Positions 31,290 through 40,598 of a stretch of 64,000 nt of DNA are shown here, in pieces. The DNA is from Hahellaceae bacterium (GTDB taxonomy: Bacteria > Pseudomonadota > Gammaproteobacteria > Pseudomonadales > Oleiphilaceae). Location: contig JADJWY010000009.1 of the NCBI GenBank assembly GCA_016716085.1, forward strand, positions 248,001 through 312,000. The letters run 5' to 3'. The notes beneath the pieces were generated by a model. That model was not told the DNA's origin, did no database searches, and saw only the letters and a program-made list of their open reading frames with translations. The position numbers and the translations under genes were made by a program. Position 1 is the stretch's first letter, and every line of letters starts with the position of its first letter.

Positions 31290-32210
31290 ATGTCGATGGC
31301 GGATCGTGACGGTCTGATCTGGTTCGATGGGGAGTTTGTGGAATGGCGTGATGCCAAGGTTCACGTACTGACCCACACGCTGCACTATGGGATGGGCGTC
31401 TTTGAAGGCGTGCGCGCTTATGAAACCCCGAAAGGCACGGCCATCTTCCGGCTACAGGAACACACCAACCGTTTCTTTGATTCGGCCCATATCATGTGTA
31501 TGCCGCTGCCGTTCAGCAAAGAAGAATTCAATGAAGCCCAAAAACAAGCGGTCAGCAAGAACAAGCTCAAGTCGGCTTACATGCGTCCGATGGCCTTTTA
31601 CGGCTCCGAGGGCATGGGGCTGCGCGCCAATAACCTGAAGGTGCACGCGATTGTCGCCGCCTGGGAGTGGGGCGCCTATCTGGGTGAAGAGTCGCTGGAA
31701 AAAGGCATCAAGGTGCGGACCAGCTCCTATACCCGTCACCACGTGAACATTTCCATGACGCGCGCCAAGGCCAACGGCCATTACATCAACTCGATGCTGG
31801 CGTTGAATGAAGCATTGTCCTGTGGTTGTCAGGAAGCCCTGTTGCTGGATCCTGAAGGCTATGTGGCTGAAGGTTCGGGTGAGAACATTTTTGTCATCAA
31901 GGATAACGTGATCTACACGCCTGAATTGACCTCCTGTCTGAACGGGATTACCCGGAACACAATTTTCCATCTGGCCAAGGCCTGCGGTTTTGAGTTGGTC
32001 GAAAAGAAAATCACGCGCGACGAAGTGTATATTGCGGACGAAGCCTTCTTCACCGGAACGGCGGCAGAAGTGACGCCGATCAGTGAGCTGGATGGCCGCA
32101 AGATTGGCGCAGGCAGACGCGGTCCCGTGACGGAAAAACTGCAGAGCCTTTACTTTGATGTGGTGAAGGGGCGCAATGACGAGTATGCCCACTGGCTGAC
32201 CTACGTCTAA
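31290..32210 (+). CDS. ilvE: Branched-chain amino acid aminotransferase
   Basis: Fold-type IV PLP enzyme of 306 aa that makes Leu, Ile and Val from the keto acids with glutamate. The pattern is HYGMGVFEGVRAYET near the start, RAKANGHYINSMLALNEA with the PLP lysine region, and EGSGENIFVIKD. AAGGAG lies 8 nt before the ATG. The order glnE-ilvE-waaF-waaC is characteristic of Pseudomonas-like genomes. Confidence 0.97.
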   Translation: MSMADRDGLIWFDGEFVEWRDAKVHVLTHTLHYGMGVFEGVRAYETPKGTAIFRLQEHTNRFFDSAHIMCMPLPFSKEEFNEAQKQAVSKNKLKSAYMRPMAFYGSEGMGLRANNLKVHAIVAAWEWGAYLGEESLEKGIKVRTSSYTRHHVNISMTRAKANGHYINSMLALNEALSCGCQEALLLDPEGYVAEGSGENIFVIKDNVIYTPELTSCLNGITRNTIFHLAKACGFELVEKKITRDEVYIADEAFFTGTAAEVTPISELDGRKIGAGRRGPVTEKLQSLYFDVVKGRNDEYAHWLTYV

Positions 32211-32231
32211 ACCTTCAGGACAGGAGTCGGC

Positions 32232-33275
32232 ATGCTGTTTGAGCCTTGGCTGAGTGGGCCCCGCATCTTGATCGTGGGGCCGTCCTGGGTGGGTGACATG
32301 GTCATGGCCCAGTGTTTGTTCAAGGTGCTCAAGCGCCGCTATCACGACTGCCAGATCGATGTATTGGCGCCGGCCTGGAGTCGCCCAATTGTGGCCGCCA
32401 TGCCGGAAGTACGGGCTTCCATCGACATGCCGGTGGGGCATGGCAGCCTGGAATGGGGGTTGCGGCGCGATCTGGCAAAGACGCTGCGAGGCCAGTATGA
32501 CTGGGCCATCGTGTTACCCAATTCGCTTAAGTCGGCGCTGATCCCCTGGCTGGCGCATATCCCCCGTCGCACCGGCTGGCGCGGTGAAATGCGCTACGGC
32601 CTGCTCAATGACGTTCGGGTTCTCGATAAACATGCCTTGCCGCTGATGATCCAGCGCTTTGCCGCCCTGGGCTATGACGCGGGGCAGGCGGAGCTTTCCG
32701 ATATTCCAGCGCCGTCACTTAAGCTCGACGTCGCTGCGGTTGCGCGGGTGGCGGAAAAATTCGAGGTCAAAAATGCAGGCCAACGTCCGGTGTTGGGGCT
32801 GTGTCCGGGTGCGGAATTTGGCATTGCCAAGCAATGGCCGGAATCCCATTACGCGGCCGTGGCGGAAATCCATTTGCAGGCGGGAGGCGAGGTCTGGCTG
32901 TTCGGGTCCGCCAAGGATCGGGCCGTGACCGAAGCAATTGCGGCACGCTTACCTGCAAAGTCTGAGTCCGTGCGTGATTTTGCCGGTCTTACGTCATTGG
33001 AAGAAGCGGTCGCTCTGCTGTCGCTGACCTCACAGGTGGTGTCCAACGATTCGGGGCTGATGCATGTGGCGGCAGCCTTAGGGCGTCCGCTGGTGGCGGT
33101 GTATGGCTCAACTTCGCCCGGTTTTACGCCGCCCTTGGGCGAGAAAGCGAAAATTGTGCGGACCGGGATCAGTTGCAGCCCCTGTTTCGAGCGTCAGTGT
33201 CCGCTGGGGCATTATAAATGTCTGCGGGATCTTGCCCCGGAGACGGTGAATGACGCGTTGCAGTCTTTGCGTTAG
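32232..33275 (+). CDS. waaF: ADP-heptose:LPS heptosyltransferase II
   Basis: GT9 enzyme of 347 aa that adds the second heptose of the LPS inner core on the cytoplasmic side of the inner membrane. The start RILIVGPSWVGDMVMAQCLFKVLKRR, the later GLCPGAEFGIAKQWP and SNDSGLMHVAAALGRPLVAVYGSTSP are family signatures. An AGGAG ribosome site lies before the ATG. In series with ilvE and waaC (9 bp gap). Confidence 0.96.
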   Translation: MLFEPWLSGPRILIVGPSWVGDMVMAQCLFKVLKRRYHDCQIDVLAPAWSRPIVAAMPEVRASIDMPVGHGSLEWGLRRDLAKTLRGQYDWAIVLPNSLKSALIPWLAHIPRRTGWRGEMRYGLLNDVRVLDKHALPLMIQRFAALGYDAGQAELSDIPAPSLKLDVAAVARVAEKFEVKNAGQRPVLGLCPGAEFGIAKQWPESHYAAVAEIHLQAGGEVWLFGSAKDRAVTEAIAARLPAKSESVRDFAGLTSLEEAVALLSLTSQVVSNDSGLMHVAAALGRPLVAVYGSTSPGFTPPLGEKAKIVRTGISCSPCFERQCPLGHYKCLRDLAPETVNDALQSLR

Positions 33276-33284
33276 GCCTCTCCG

Positions 33285-34328
33285 ATGAAGGTGCTTCTGA
33301 TCAAGACCTCATCGCTAGGCGATATTATCCACACGCTGCCTGCCCTGTCAGACGCCCGCCGTGCGAAGCCTGAGATCCGTTTTGACTGGATTGCCGAAGA
33401 GGGCTTTGTTGAAATTCCCTCCTGGCATCCGGCCGTCGACCGTGTGATTCCGATCGCCCTGCGCCGTTGGCGTAAATCACCGGTCAAAACCTGGCGTGGG
33501 CACGAATTTCGGCAGTTCCGTGAGCAGCTGGCCGCGACCCGCTATGATCTGATCATTGATGCGCAAGGCTTACTGAAAAGCGCCTGGCTGACACGGCTCA
33601 ATACGGCGCCCAGTGCGGGTTACGATGCAGCGTCGATACGTGAACCGCTGGCCAGCCGTTTTTATCAGAACACCTTTACGATTTCGCGTTCGCTTCATGC
33701 GGTGGAGCGGGTGCGTCAGTTGTTTGCCGCTTCGCTGGGCTATGCACGCCCTGATACGCCCCCGAATTATGGCCTGGAACTTCCGGCAGAGGCGTTTCTG
33801 CCAAAGCCCTATGTGTTCCTGTTGCATGGCACGACCTGGGAGACCAAGCACTACCCGGAAACCTTTTGGGGTGATGTGTGTGGTCACCTGTTACGGCAAG
33901 GGCTGACGCCGGTTGTGACCTGGGGCAATGACAGTGAGCGTCAGCGGGCATTGCGGCTGGTTGATAAAGGCGCTGTGATGCTGGAGCGGACGTCTTTGCG
34001 TCAGTTGGCCGCCTATCTGCGTGGCGCATCCGGTGCGATCTCCGTGGACACGGGCCTGGGGCATCTGGCAACGGCACTGGATGTTCCTCTGATCGGTGTG
34101 TATGGCCCGACCAACCCGGATCTGTCGGGGATTTATGGGGCGCGGCAACAGTCGCTCAAGGCGACGTATCACTGTGCACCCTGCATGAAAAAAACCTGTC
34201 GCTATGCCTGTCTGGGCATTGAACCGCCGTGCTGGTCGGCCTTACCACCGGAACAGGTGGTTCAATCCTTTAATGCGCTGCCCCGGTTGGCGTCGTCGTG
34301 TGCGCAGCCTCTGGCAGATGCTCCGTGA
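33285..34328 (+). CDS. waaC: ADP-heptose:Kdo2-lipid A heptosyltransferase I
   Basis: GT9 enzyme of 347 aa that adds the first heptose onto Kdo. Signatures are VLLIKTSSLGDIIHTLPALSDA, FLLHGTTWETKHYPE and SVDTGLGHLATALDVPLIGVYGPTNP. Its last 59 bp overlap the convergent glycosyltransferase gene at 34270. Follows waaF by 9 bp. Confidence 0.96.
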   Translation: MKVLLIKTSSLGDIIHTLPALSDARRAKPEIRFDWIAEEGFVEIPSWHPAVDRVIPIALRRWRKSPVKTWRGHEFRQFREQLAATRYDLIIDAQGLLKSAWLTRLNTAPSAGYDAASIREPLASRFYQNTFTISRSLHAVERVRQLFAASLGYARPDTPPNYGLELPAEAFLPKPYVFLLHGTTWETKHYPETFWGDVCGHLLRQGLTPVVTWGNDSERQRALRLVDKGAVMLERTSLRQLAAYLRGASGAISVDTGLGHLATALDVPLIGVYGPTNPDLSGIYGARQQSLKATYHCAPCMKKTCRYACLGIEPPCWSALPPEQVVQSFNALPRLASSCAQPLADAP

Positions 34329-35160
34329 CGCCTTTTTCAGCACGTAAACACAGAGGATCACTCACCCGTTGCAGCAGGCGTTGATAATTAGCATCGGCCT
34401 TATCGCGCGGGTTTTGTTTGTGCCAAAGGTGCAATACCGGCACTCCAAAGCGTCCTTCCAGTCGGTGAACCCCGTTATGAATCAGGCGGATCACCAGGTC
34501 CGAGTCTTCATACCCCCAGCCTTCATAGAGTTCGTCAAAACCGTTGGCCTGATAGAAGTCTCTCCGCCAGACTGCGAGATTGCAGGTCATGGCCTTTTCC
34601 CACTTGAGTGGTTGTCGACGGCGCAGGAACCCGAGCGGAAGATAGAAGAGCGGTAGCAGTCGGTTCAGTTTGCCGCTTATCCTTAGTGTTAATAGACGAA
34701 GTCCGTTCCACAGATAGATCGGCAGGTGCTCCTTCAGGACGGTGGGCGTAAAGGTCTGGCTGAGTAGTACGCGATTGCCGGGCACGAAGTGTCCTTGCGT
34801 CGCAAGTTGGCGGTGACGAGCCACAAAGTTGGGAAAGACCAGGCAGTCACCATCGAGAAAGATCAGGTAGTCGCCCCGACTGACGGCGACGGCTTTGTTG
34901 CGAATGGTGCCGGCCCGGAATCCGGTGTCTTCATGGCGAACATGGCGGATCGGAATTCGCGTGTTGCGGGTATAGCGCGCAGCGATTTCCGCATTGGCAG
35001 GCAATTCGCCGTCTTCGGCAATCAGGATCTCAAAATGAGGATCATCCTGTTTTAACAGACTGTCGAGACATGCGGCCAGCGCGTCCGGCCAATTGTAGGT
35101 CGTGACAATGACGGAGATGAGCATCGTATTGGACTCACGTTTATCCGAACTGAAGGTCAT
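34270..35160 (-). CDS. Family 2 glycosyltransferase
   Basis: 296 aa; the GT-A domain begins at MLISVIVTTYNWPDALAACLDSLLKQ, with the catalytic acidic motif FLDGDCLVFP (DxD-type) and later NLAVWRRDFYQANGFDELYEGWGYEDSDLVIRL. The donor and acceptor sugars are unknown. The ATG at 35160 overlaps the stop of the upstream gene (TAATG); an alternative start at 35124 begins exactly at the domain. It ends in antisense overlap with waaC. Confidence 0.85.
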   Translation of the reverse strand: MTFSSDKRESNTMLISVIVTTYNWPDALAACLDSLLKQDDPHFEILIAEDGELPANAEIAARYTRNTRIPIRHVRHEDTGFRAGTIRNKAVAVSRGDYLIFLDGDCLVFPNFVARHRQLATQGHFVPGNRVLLSQTFTPTVLKEHLPIYLWNGLRLLTLRISGKLNRLLPLFYLPLGFLRRRQPLKWEKAMTCNLAVWRRDFYQANGFDELYEGWGYEDSDLVIRLIHNGVHRLEGRFGVPVLHLWHKQNPRDKADANYQRLLQRVSDPLCLRAEKGVTEHLPEAAHTTTPTGAAH

Positions 35161-35987
35161 TAAAACTGATACCCCGTGCCAATCATGAGCATATGTTCAC
35201 CCTCATGTTGAACCAGTGGACTGTCGCTGATTTTGTCATCATAGACCTCATAGCCCAACAGCAGTAGCCCAATCCACTTTTCAGAAATGCGGTAGGAGGT
35301 AATGAGGGCACTGGAAAATGAGAGCGCATTGCCAACGTCATAGGCCTCGCGCCCCGGTGCGGCTTCGCTTTCGCTGACGCCGCCGAAATAGTAGTTTGCC
35401 AGACGACGACTGCGCCACTGCATGCCCATGCCGGGCATGATCAGGAAGCGACCTCTTAACACGGGGAAGTCAGCCCAGAGCAATGCTTCCTGACCTTTGC
35501 TGCGGCCGGTGATATCCGTGCAGATACGTCCGGTCAGCAAGGCGAAGGGCGTGATCAGGTTGCCTCCAATACCGGCTTCCAATTCCGATTTGCGAGGATT
35601 TAAACCACTCCATTCGGCATATTTTTCGGGGTCGAGATTTCCGACACGCAGACGGCCATAGGCAAAGCTGGCGAAGGGGCCGTTGCGATAGAGATAGTAG
35701 CGCGCACGGTCGCCCAGATAGGCCCAGTGATCGCCCATGTAAATCGCGCCGGGAAAGAGGTAAGTCTGACTTGAGTCGGCCTCGTAACGTGCACCATAGT
35801 TGAGGGCGACACCCCCTGCGGTCCAGCCCACCGGAATGGGGGCATCGGGATAGGCCTGAGCCAGGGAGGCCAGTGAGCCGAGATCAGATTCGGCTCGGGC
35901 GCTCACTGTACACATAACGCTAAGAATGAGGCCAAGGGCTAGCGCCGGCAGGCTTTTTGAATGTAGGGATGAAACAGCGCGACGCAT
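35160..35987 (-). CDS. MipA/OmpV-family outer-membrane protein
   Basis: 275 aa with a signal peptide (SLPALALGLILSVMCTVSARA) and a barrel ending in GTGYQF. Segments YLFPGAIYMGDHWAYLGDRARYYLY and RLANYYFGGVSESEAAPG match the MipA/OmpV family, linked to murein-hydrolase scaffolding or outer-membrane function. The ATG at 35987 has AAGGAG 6 nt upstream, so it is preferred over an upstream in-frame start. It sits inside the LPS gene run with another barrel protein just before it. Confidence 0.82.
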   Translation of the reverse strand: MRRAVSSLHSKSLPALALGLILSVMCTVSARAESDLGSLASLAQAYPDAPIPVGWTAGGVALNYGARYEADSSQTYLFPGAIYMGDHWAYLGDRARYYLYRNGPFASFAYGRLRVGNLDPEKYAEWSGLNPRKSELEAGIGGNLITPFALLTGRICTDITGRSKGQEALLWADFPVLRGRFLIMPGMGMQWRSRRLANYYFGGVSESEAAPGREAYDVGNALSFSSALITSYRISEKWIGLLLLGYEVYDDKISDSPLVQHEGEHMLMIGTGYQF

Positions 35988-36016
35988 TGAAACTCCTTGA
36001 GTGAATACCTGCGCGA

Positions 36017-36766
36017 TCATAACCAGAAACCTAGATTCAGGGCGACGGCTTTCAGGTCGTTTGATCCCCTGACCAGGCTTAAGCCGACGCGCTGATAGGG
36101 AATACCCATCAGGCTTCTTTCTTCCCTGAATCCGAGGGTTAGGCCCAGGTGGGCCATGTTTTCAACCGGAACCTGCTCCGCCTGGGTTCGCTCGGTTTGC
36201 AGCATGAGTAACACGCTACGTTCTCCGCTATGGCGAGGTTGCTGATAAGCGGCCGAGAGACCGTTGCCCCAGGTGAGGCGGTGCCCCTGCAGATCCCACC
36301 GTCGCCTCGCGGTCGCACCGCTAAAAAACAGGTAGTTTGACTGGCGGGCGGCGGCATCCCAGGCCATGCCTGCCTGCACGTAGGGTTTGACCGTCCAATC
36401 GTAATGCAGGGGAATCGACCACTCCACGCCCGGTGCAAAGGTGAGGGCGCGGACTTCCTCATCCAGGGCTTCCAGGTAGGTGGTCTTGGGAAGATTCTCG
36501 ATCAGCTCATTGATGCGGGTCAGGCTGACGGAGACCGGCAGCAGAAGCGTCCAGGGCCTGTTGCCCTCTGCCATCGACTCCGTTTGCCAGGAAAAGGGTA
36601 GTGTCATCAGAAAGAGCTTATCGCCTTTGACCTCGTAATAGCCGGTGCCGAGCAACGACGAAAACGCGTAGCTGATAGAGTCGTCCGTTTCGTCAGTGCT
36701 GGCGTAAGCTAAGCCACAAGCGCTCAGACACGCGAAAAGCGCTACAAGTCTGACGACCTTGTTCAA
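36017..36766 (-). CDS. Outer-membrane barrel protein, unknown family
   Basis: About 249 aa from a TTG at 36766, which overlaps the stop of the glycosyltransferase gene (TTGA). The signal peptide is KVVRLVALFACLSACGLAYAS. The mature part has alternating beta-type strands (LTWGNGLSAAYQQ, VENMAHLGLTLGF) and ends LNLGFWL. No ATG is available in the plausible range. Function unknown; it may pair with the MipA-like protein 29 bp downstream. Confidence 0.7.
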   Translation of the reverse strand: MNKVVRLVALFACLSACGLAYASTDETDDSISYAFSSLLGTGYYEVKGDKLFLMTLPFSWQTESMAEGNRPWTLLLPVSVSLTRINELIENLPKTTYLEALDEEVRALTFAPGVEWSIPLHYDWTVKPYVQAGMAWDAAARQSNYLFFSGATARRRWDLQGHRLTWGNGLSAAYQQPRHSGERSVLLMLQTERTQAEQVPVENMAHLGLTLGFREERSLMGIPYQRVGLSLVRGSNDLKAVALNLGFWL

Positions 36767-37530
36767 GGACGTCGTTCCCGCTGCAAACGCGCCAGATCCA
36801 TCAGCTTGAGGTATTTGTAGTAGGTGCCTTCGGCGTTCGACACGGCCAGCATGAACCCTTCCCGACCATCCATGAAGGCCGCTTTGAGAAAGTAGGTGCG
36901 GATAAAGGCCCAAAGCCCTTTGAGCACCGCCTTGCTGAGAGAGCCACGTTTTCCCGCCTCGAACTGCTGTCGGGCACCCAGGCTGCTGTAGCCATTAACC
37001 TTGCGCAACACCTCTTCGAGATCGACGAAGGCCTCGTGCTGAAACGGAGTGTGCAGGCGCTTGATGAGGCCATCCACCTCGATGCGTTCATGCACGGGGA
37101 CGGGCGTGAAGCGGCCTTTCTCGCGGCGGAACAAACGCAGGCAGTAATCAGGGAACCAGCCACCGTGTCGCATGGGCCTGCCGCAGTAGCTGGACAGACG
37201 CGGAATTTCATAGGCCGAGGTTTGGGCATCGGCCTGTTGGATAGCCTCTTGTATCTCTGCCGCCAGCGGTGGCGTCACCCACTCATCGGCATCAATTGAG
37301 AGGACCCATTCGCCCTTGGCCTGATCGAGCGCCCGCTGTTTCTGCAGGCCGAAGCCCGGCCAATCGGTGGCGAACACCTTCTCCGTATATCGCTTGCAAA
37401 TGTCGACGGTGTCGTCCTGGCTGCCGGAATCAACCACGATGATTTCATCGGCAAACGCGACAGAGTCCAGGCAGCGTGCAATGCAGTCGGCTTCATTTTT
37501 AGTGATGAGAATAACGCTGAGTTTTATCAT
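36763..37530 (-). CDS. Family 2 glycosyltransferase, WaaE/KdtX-like
   Basis: 255 aa from the ATG at 37530, which overlaps the upstream stop in ATGA. Motifs are MIKLSVILITKNEADCIARCLDSV, IIVVDSGSQDDTVDI, SIDADEWV and VPVHERIEVDG, all as in the WaaE group that adds glucose to heptose I of the LPS core. Substrate assignment is by family resemblance only. Confidence 0.87.
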   Translation of the reverse strand: MIKLSVILITKNEADCIARCLDSVAFADEIIVVDSGSQDDTVDICKRYTEKVFATDWPGFGLQKQRALDQAKGEWVLSIDADEWVTPPLAAEIQEAIQQADAQTSAYEIPRLSSYCGRPMRHGGWFPDYCLRLFRREKGRFTPVPVHERIEVDGLIKRLHTPFQHEAFVDLEEVLRKVNGYSSLGARQQFEAGKRGSLSKAVLKGLWAFIRTYFLKAAFMDGREGFMLAVSNAEGTYYKYLKLMDLARLQRERRP

Positions 37531-38591
37531 GATCGGAGGAACACGCTGTCGGACGTAATATTCTGCAGACATTCGCTGCGGCTTTCGAGGTGGCGGTCAC
37601 AGCCTTCCTGCTGACAGGGCACACAGGACAATTCGTCCTGAATAATCGTGATATTGCCACTTTGTTGACGCGGGCCACGCGCCTGCCAGGGCGAGCGGCC
37701 GTCGAGTGCACTGGACGGCCACGGGCCCCAGATGCGCGGGTCAGTGGGACCGAAAATGGCGGTAACCGGAATGCCGTTGGCGGCTGCCAGATGAGTGACG
37801 GAGGTGTCAGTACCGATAAAGAGCGAGGCCTGCCGCAACACTTCACTGAGTTCGGCAAAGCGAAAGCGTCCAGCCAGGTTCAACACTTGGCCGGATAGTG
37901 GCCCCAAAAGCGTCTCCAGGGCCTGTTTCTCACTTTCCCCTGGTCCACCGGTCACGGCAACCTGATAGCCGGACGTCAGCAGTTTCTGGATCAGCCGCCG
38001 CCATTGCGCATCCGGCCAGCGTTTGTAGGCATACATTGGCATCGGATGGCAGATCGCCAGTGGTTTGGTCGGATCTCGCTCAGGTAATCGTTCTGCCAAG
38101 GCAAAATCGGGTCGACGCGGCGGAACAAGCCGGGCAACCGGAGAGGCTCCCACCTGTTGCGCCAGCGTCAGGTAACGCTCGACCACATGCCGGGGTGTGT
38201 CATCCCACACGATCGGCCGCTGTATCAGCCACTTGCGCCACCACGCTTTACCTGCTTCAGGTGGGATGAATGCCGCACGCTTACGCCCGGCAAGAATGGC
38301 CAGCAGGGTGGGGCGGTCACCACTTTGTGTAGAGATGGCCCAGTCGAACTGGCGACCGTGTTCACGCCAGAAGGCTTTGACCTCGGGCCATTTCATTTTT
38401 TCCGGCACTTCAATTACGCGGGAAATGTCCGGATTACCTTCGAGGATGGCGCCGGTACCCTTGAACACCAGCATGGCGATGTGCGCCTCGGGATAGCGTT
38501 GCCGAAGGCTGTGAACGAGCGGCGTCGTCAGTAACACGTCGCCGATGCGACGCAGTGCGACAATCAGAAATGAGCGCGGTTCCTGCATCAA
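37527..38591 (-). CDS. Family 9 glycosyltransferase (heptosyltransferase III type)
   Basis: 354 aa of the GT9 fold: SFLIVALRRIGDVLLTTPLVHSLRQRYPEA at the start, LFIGTDTSVTHLAAANGIPVTAIFGPTDPRIWGPW in the C-terminal nucleotide-sugar domain. It resembles WaaQ-type enzymes that branch the heptose region. First gene of a minus-strand run (GT9-GT2-OMP-MipA-GT2) with overlapping or tightly spaced ends, likely one operon. Divergent from the ddh run; the 214-bp gap should hold both promoters. Confidence 0.88.
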   Translation of the reverse strand: MMQEPRSFLIVALRRIGDVLLTTPLVHSLRQRYPEAHIAMLVFKGTGAILEGNPDISRVIEVPEKMKWPEVKAFWREHGRQFDWAISTQSGDRPTLLAILAGRKRAAFIPPEAGKAWWRKWLIQRPIVWDDTPRHVVERYLTLAQQVGASPVARLVPPRRPDFALAERLPERDPTKPLAICHPMPMYAYKRWPDAQWRRLIQKLLTSGYQVAVTGGPGESEKQALETLLGPLSGQVLNLAGRFRFAELSEVLRQASLFIGTDTSVTHLAAANGIPVTAIFGPTDPRIWGPWPSSALDGRSPWQARGPRQQSGNITIIQDELSCVPCQQEGCDRHLESRSECLQNITSDSVFLRS

Positions 38592-38805
38592 TGACCGACC
38601 TGACCGGGTAAATGAACTGACACAGGAGTCTACACCGCTTTTAAGCCTGCAGGCTATCCGGCTTTCCCGATGGTTTATGAAGGCTGTGGGTGCATAGCCT
38701 TCGGTTAGTCCGGCCTTGTTTTTGCGGGAGGCCCTGTTTATCCTTCGGCATTAACCTCAATAATAAGACGGTGATCCAGCCGTCCTGCCACGCGCAACGA
38801 GAACG

Positions 38806-39798
38806 ATGCCAATCATTACCACCCTTCAGGGACGCCAATTCACGCTGGACGGTCAGGAAAGTCTGCTGTCAGCCGCCGCGCGCCAGCAGGTGAATCTGCC
38901 CTACAGTTGCAAAACCGGTCGCTGCAAAACCTGCCGCTGCAAAGTGGTGTCCGGCAGCAGTCGGGCCTTGAAGGATGAGATCGGCCTGACGCCGGAAGAA
39001 CGAGATGCGGGGTGGATTTTAAGCTGCGTACGAACCGCAGGCAGCGATCTGTTGCTCGATGTGGAGGATCTGGGTACCGTTGAGGTGCCCGTGTCCCGGA
39101 CATTGCCGTGCCGGATCGATCAGCTGGAACGACTGGCACCGGATGTGGTGAAAGTGACCTTGCGCCTGCCGCCCACGGCAAACTGGCGCCACCTGGCCGG
39201 TCAGTATATCGATGTGATCGGCCCCAATGGGGTTCGACGAAGTTACTCGCTGGCCAATGATGCAGGCCCATTAATGGAACTGCATATCCGCGAAGTGCCC
39301 GGTGGTGTGATGAGCGCCTATTGGTTTGGGCAGGCGAAGTCCAACGATCTGCTGCGTTTGCAAGGGCCACAGGGCACCTTTTTTCTGCGCGATGTGGCGG
39401 GCAAGGATCTGGTGTTTCTGGCGACAGGCACCGGTATTGCCCCTGTCCGGGCCATGCTGCAGCAGTTAGTCGGTGCCGCACGCGAAAAGCGTGACGAGCT
39501 GCCGCACTCCGTAACGGTTTACTGGGGCGGGCGACACCCGGAGGACCTTTATCTGGACGACCTGCCCCTGCCGCCCGACGCGGTCGTGGTTAAGGTCCTG
39601 TCGCGTTCCGATCAGGATTGGCAAGGGCGCCGGGGCTATGTTCAGCAGGCGCTACTGGATGATCGACGGAATTTTTCTGATTGTGTTGTGTATGCCTGTG
39701 GATCCGATGCCATGATTCAGGATGCCCGTGCAGCGTTGCTCGCACAGGGCCTGCCTGAAAAATCCTTTTTTGCAGATGCCTTTGTGTGCTCTGCCTGA
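38806..39798 (+). CDS. ddhD: CDP-6-deoxy-delta-3,4-glucoseen reductase (E3)
   Basis: 330 aa iron-sulfur flavoprotein that passes electrons from NADH to the RfbH/DdhC dehydrase during 3,6-dideoxyhexose synthesis. The plant-type 2Fe-2S domain has CKTGRCKTCRCK and a fourth Cys in ILSCVRTAG. Then come the FAD domain (RRSYSLANDAG) and the NAD domain (FLATGTGIAPVRAMLQQL). First gene of the ddhD-A-B-C run. Confidence 0.93.
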   Translation: MPIITTLQGRQFTLDGQESLLSAAARQQVNLPYSCKTGRCKTCRCKVVSGSSRALKDEIGLTPEERDAGWILSCVRTAGSDLLLDVEDLGTVEVPVSRTLPCRIDQLERLAPDVVKVTLRLPPTANWRHLAGQYIDVIGPNGVRRSYSLANDAGPLMELHIREVPGGVMSAYWFGQAKSNDLLRLQGPQGTFFLRDVAGKDLVFLATGTGIAPVRAMLQQLVGAAREKRDELPHSVTVYWGGRHPEDLYLDDLPLPPDAVVVKVLSRSDQDWQGRRGYVQQALLDDRRNFSDCVVYACGSDAMIQDARAALLAQGLPEKSFFADAFVCSA

Positions 39799-39819
39799 TT
39801 CCAACGGAGTATTGACCGC

Positions 39820-40593
39820 ATGAAAGCAGTGATTCTGGCCGGTGGCTATGGGACTCGTCTGAGTGAGGAAACCGCTGTCCGTCCCAAACCGATGGTCGAA
39901 ATCGGTGGTAAGCCGATCCTCTGGCACATCATGAAGCTTTACTCCCATCATGGGGTGAACGATTTCATCATCTGCTGCGGCTACAAGGGCTACGTGATCA
40001 AGGAGTACTTCGCTAACTACTTCCTGCACATGTCCGACGTGACCTTTGATATGCGCTCGAATGAAATGCATGTGCATCAGCGCCGCGCAGAACCGTGGAA
40101 AGTCACTCTGGTCGATACCGGCGAAGATGCAATGACGGGCGGCCGCTTATTGCGTGTCGCAGATTATGTGCGCGATGAAGATGCCTTTTGCTTTACCTAT
40201 GGGGATGGCGTGTCGGATGTGGATATTACCGCGACCCTCGCCTTCCATCGCCAGCATGGCAAAGCCGCAACCTTGACCGCGACGTATCCGCCAGGGCGCT
40301 TCGGCGCTCTGGATATTCAACAGGGGGAAGTCCGCCAATTCCGGGAAAAACCCAAAGGGGATGGTGCCATGATCAACGGCGGCTTCTTTGTGCTCTCCCC
40401 GCAGGTGCTTTCGCTCCTGAAAAATGACAGTACGGTCTGGGAGCGCGAGCCGCTCTCCGAGCTGGCGCAAACCGGTCAGATGATGGCGTATGAGCACAAA
40501 GGGTTCTGGCAGCCCATGGATACGCTGCGTGACAAAACCTTGCTGGAGGAACTATGGTCCAGCGGCAAAGCCCCCTGGAAAGTGTGGGAGTAA
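39820..40593 (+). CDS. ddhA: Glucose-1-phosphate cytidylyltransferase
   Basis: 257 aa. Makes CDP-glucose from glucose-1-phosphate and CTP. The nucleotide site is [39 protein letters not shown], and [11 protein letters not shown] holds the metal Asp. RfbF in the Salmonella system. The next gene starts 5 bp after its stop. Confidence 0.97.
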   Translation: MKAVILAGGYGTRLSEETAVRPKPMVEIGGKPILWHIMKLYSHHGVNDFIICCGYKGYVIKEYFANYFLHMSDVTFDMRSNEMHVHQRRAEPWKVTLVDTGEDAMTGGRLLRVADYVRDEDAFCFTYGDGVSDVDITATLAFHRQHGKAATLTATYPPGRFGALDIQQGEVRQFREKPKGDGAMINGGFFVLSPQVLSLLKNDSTVWEREPLSELAQTGQMMAYEHKGFWQPMDTLRDKTLLEELWSSGKAPWKVWE

Positions 40594-40598
40594 CCGGT

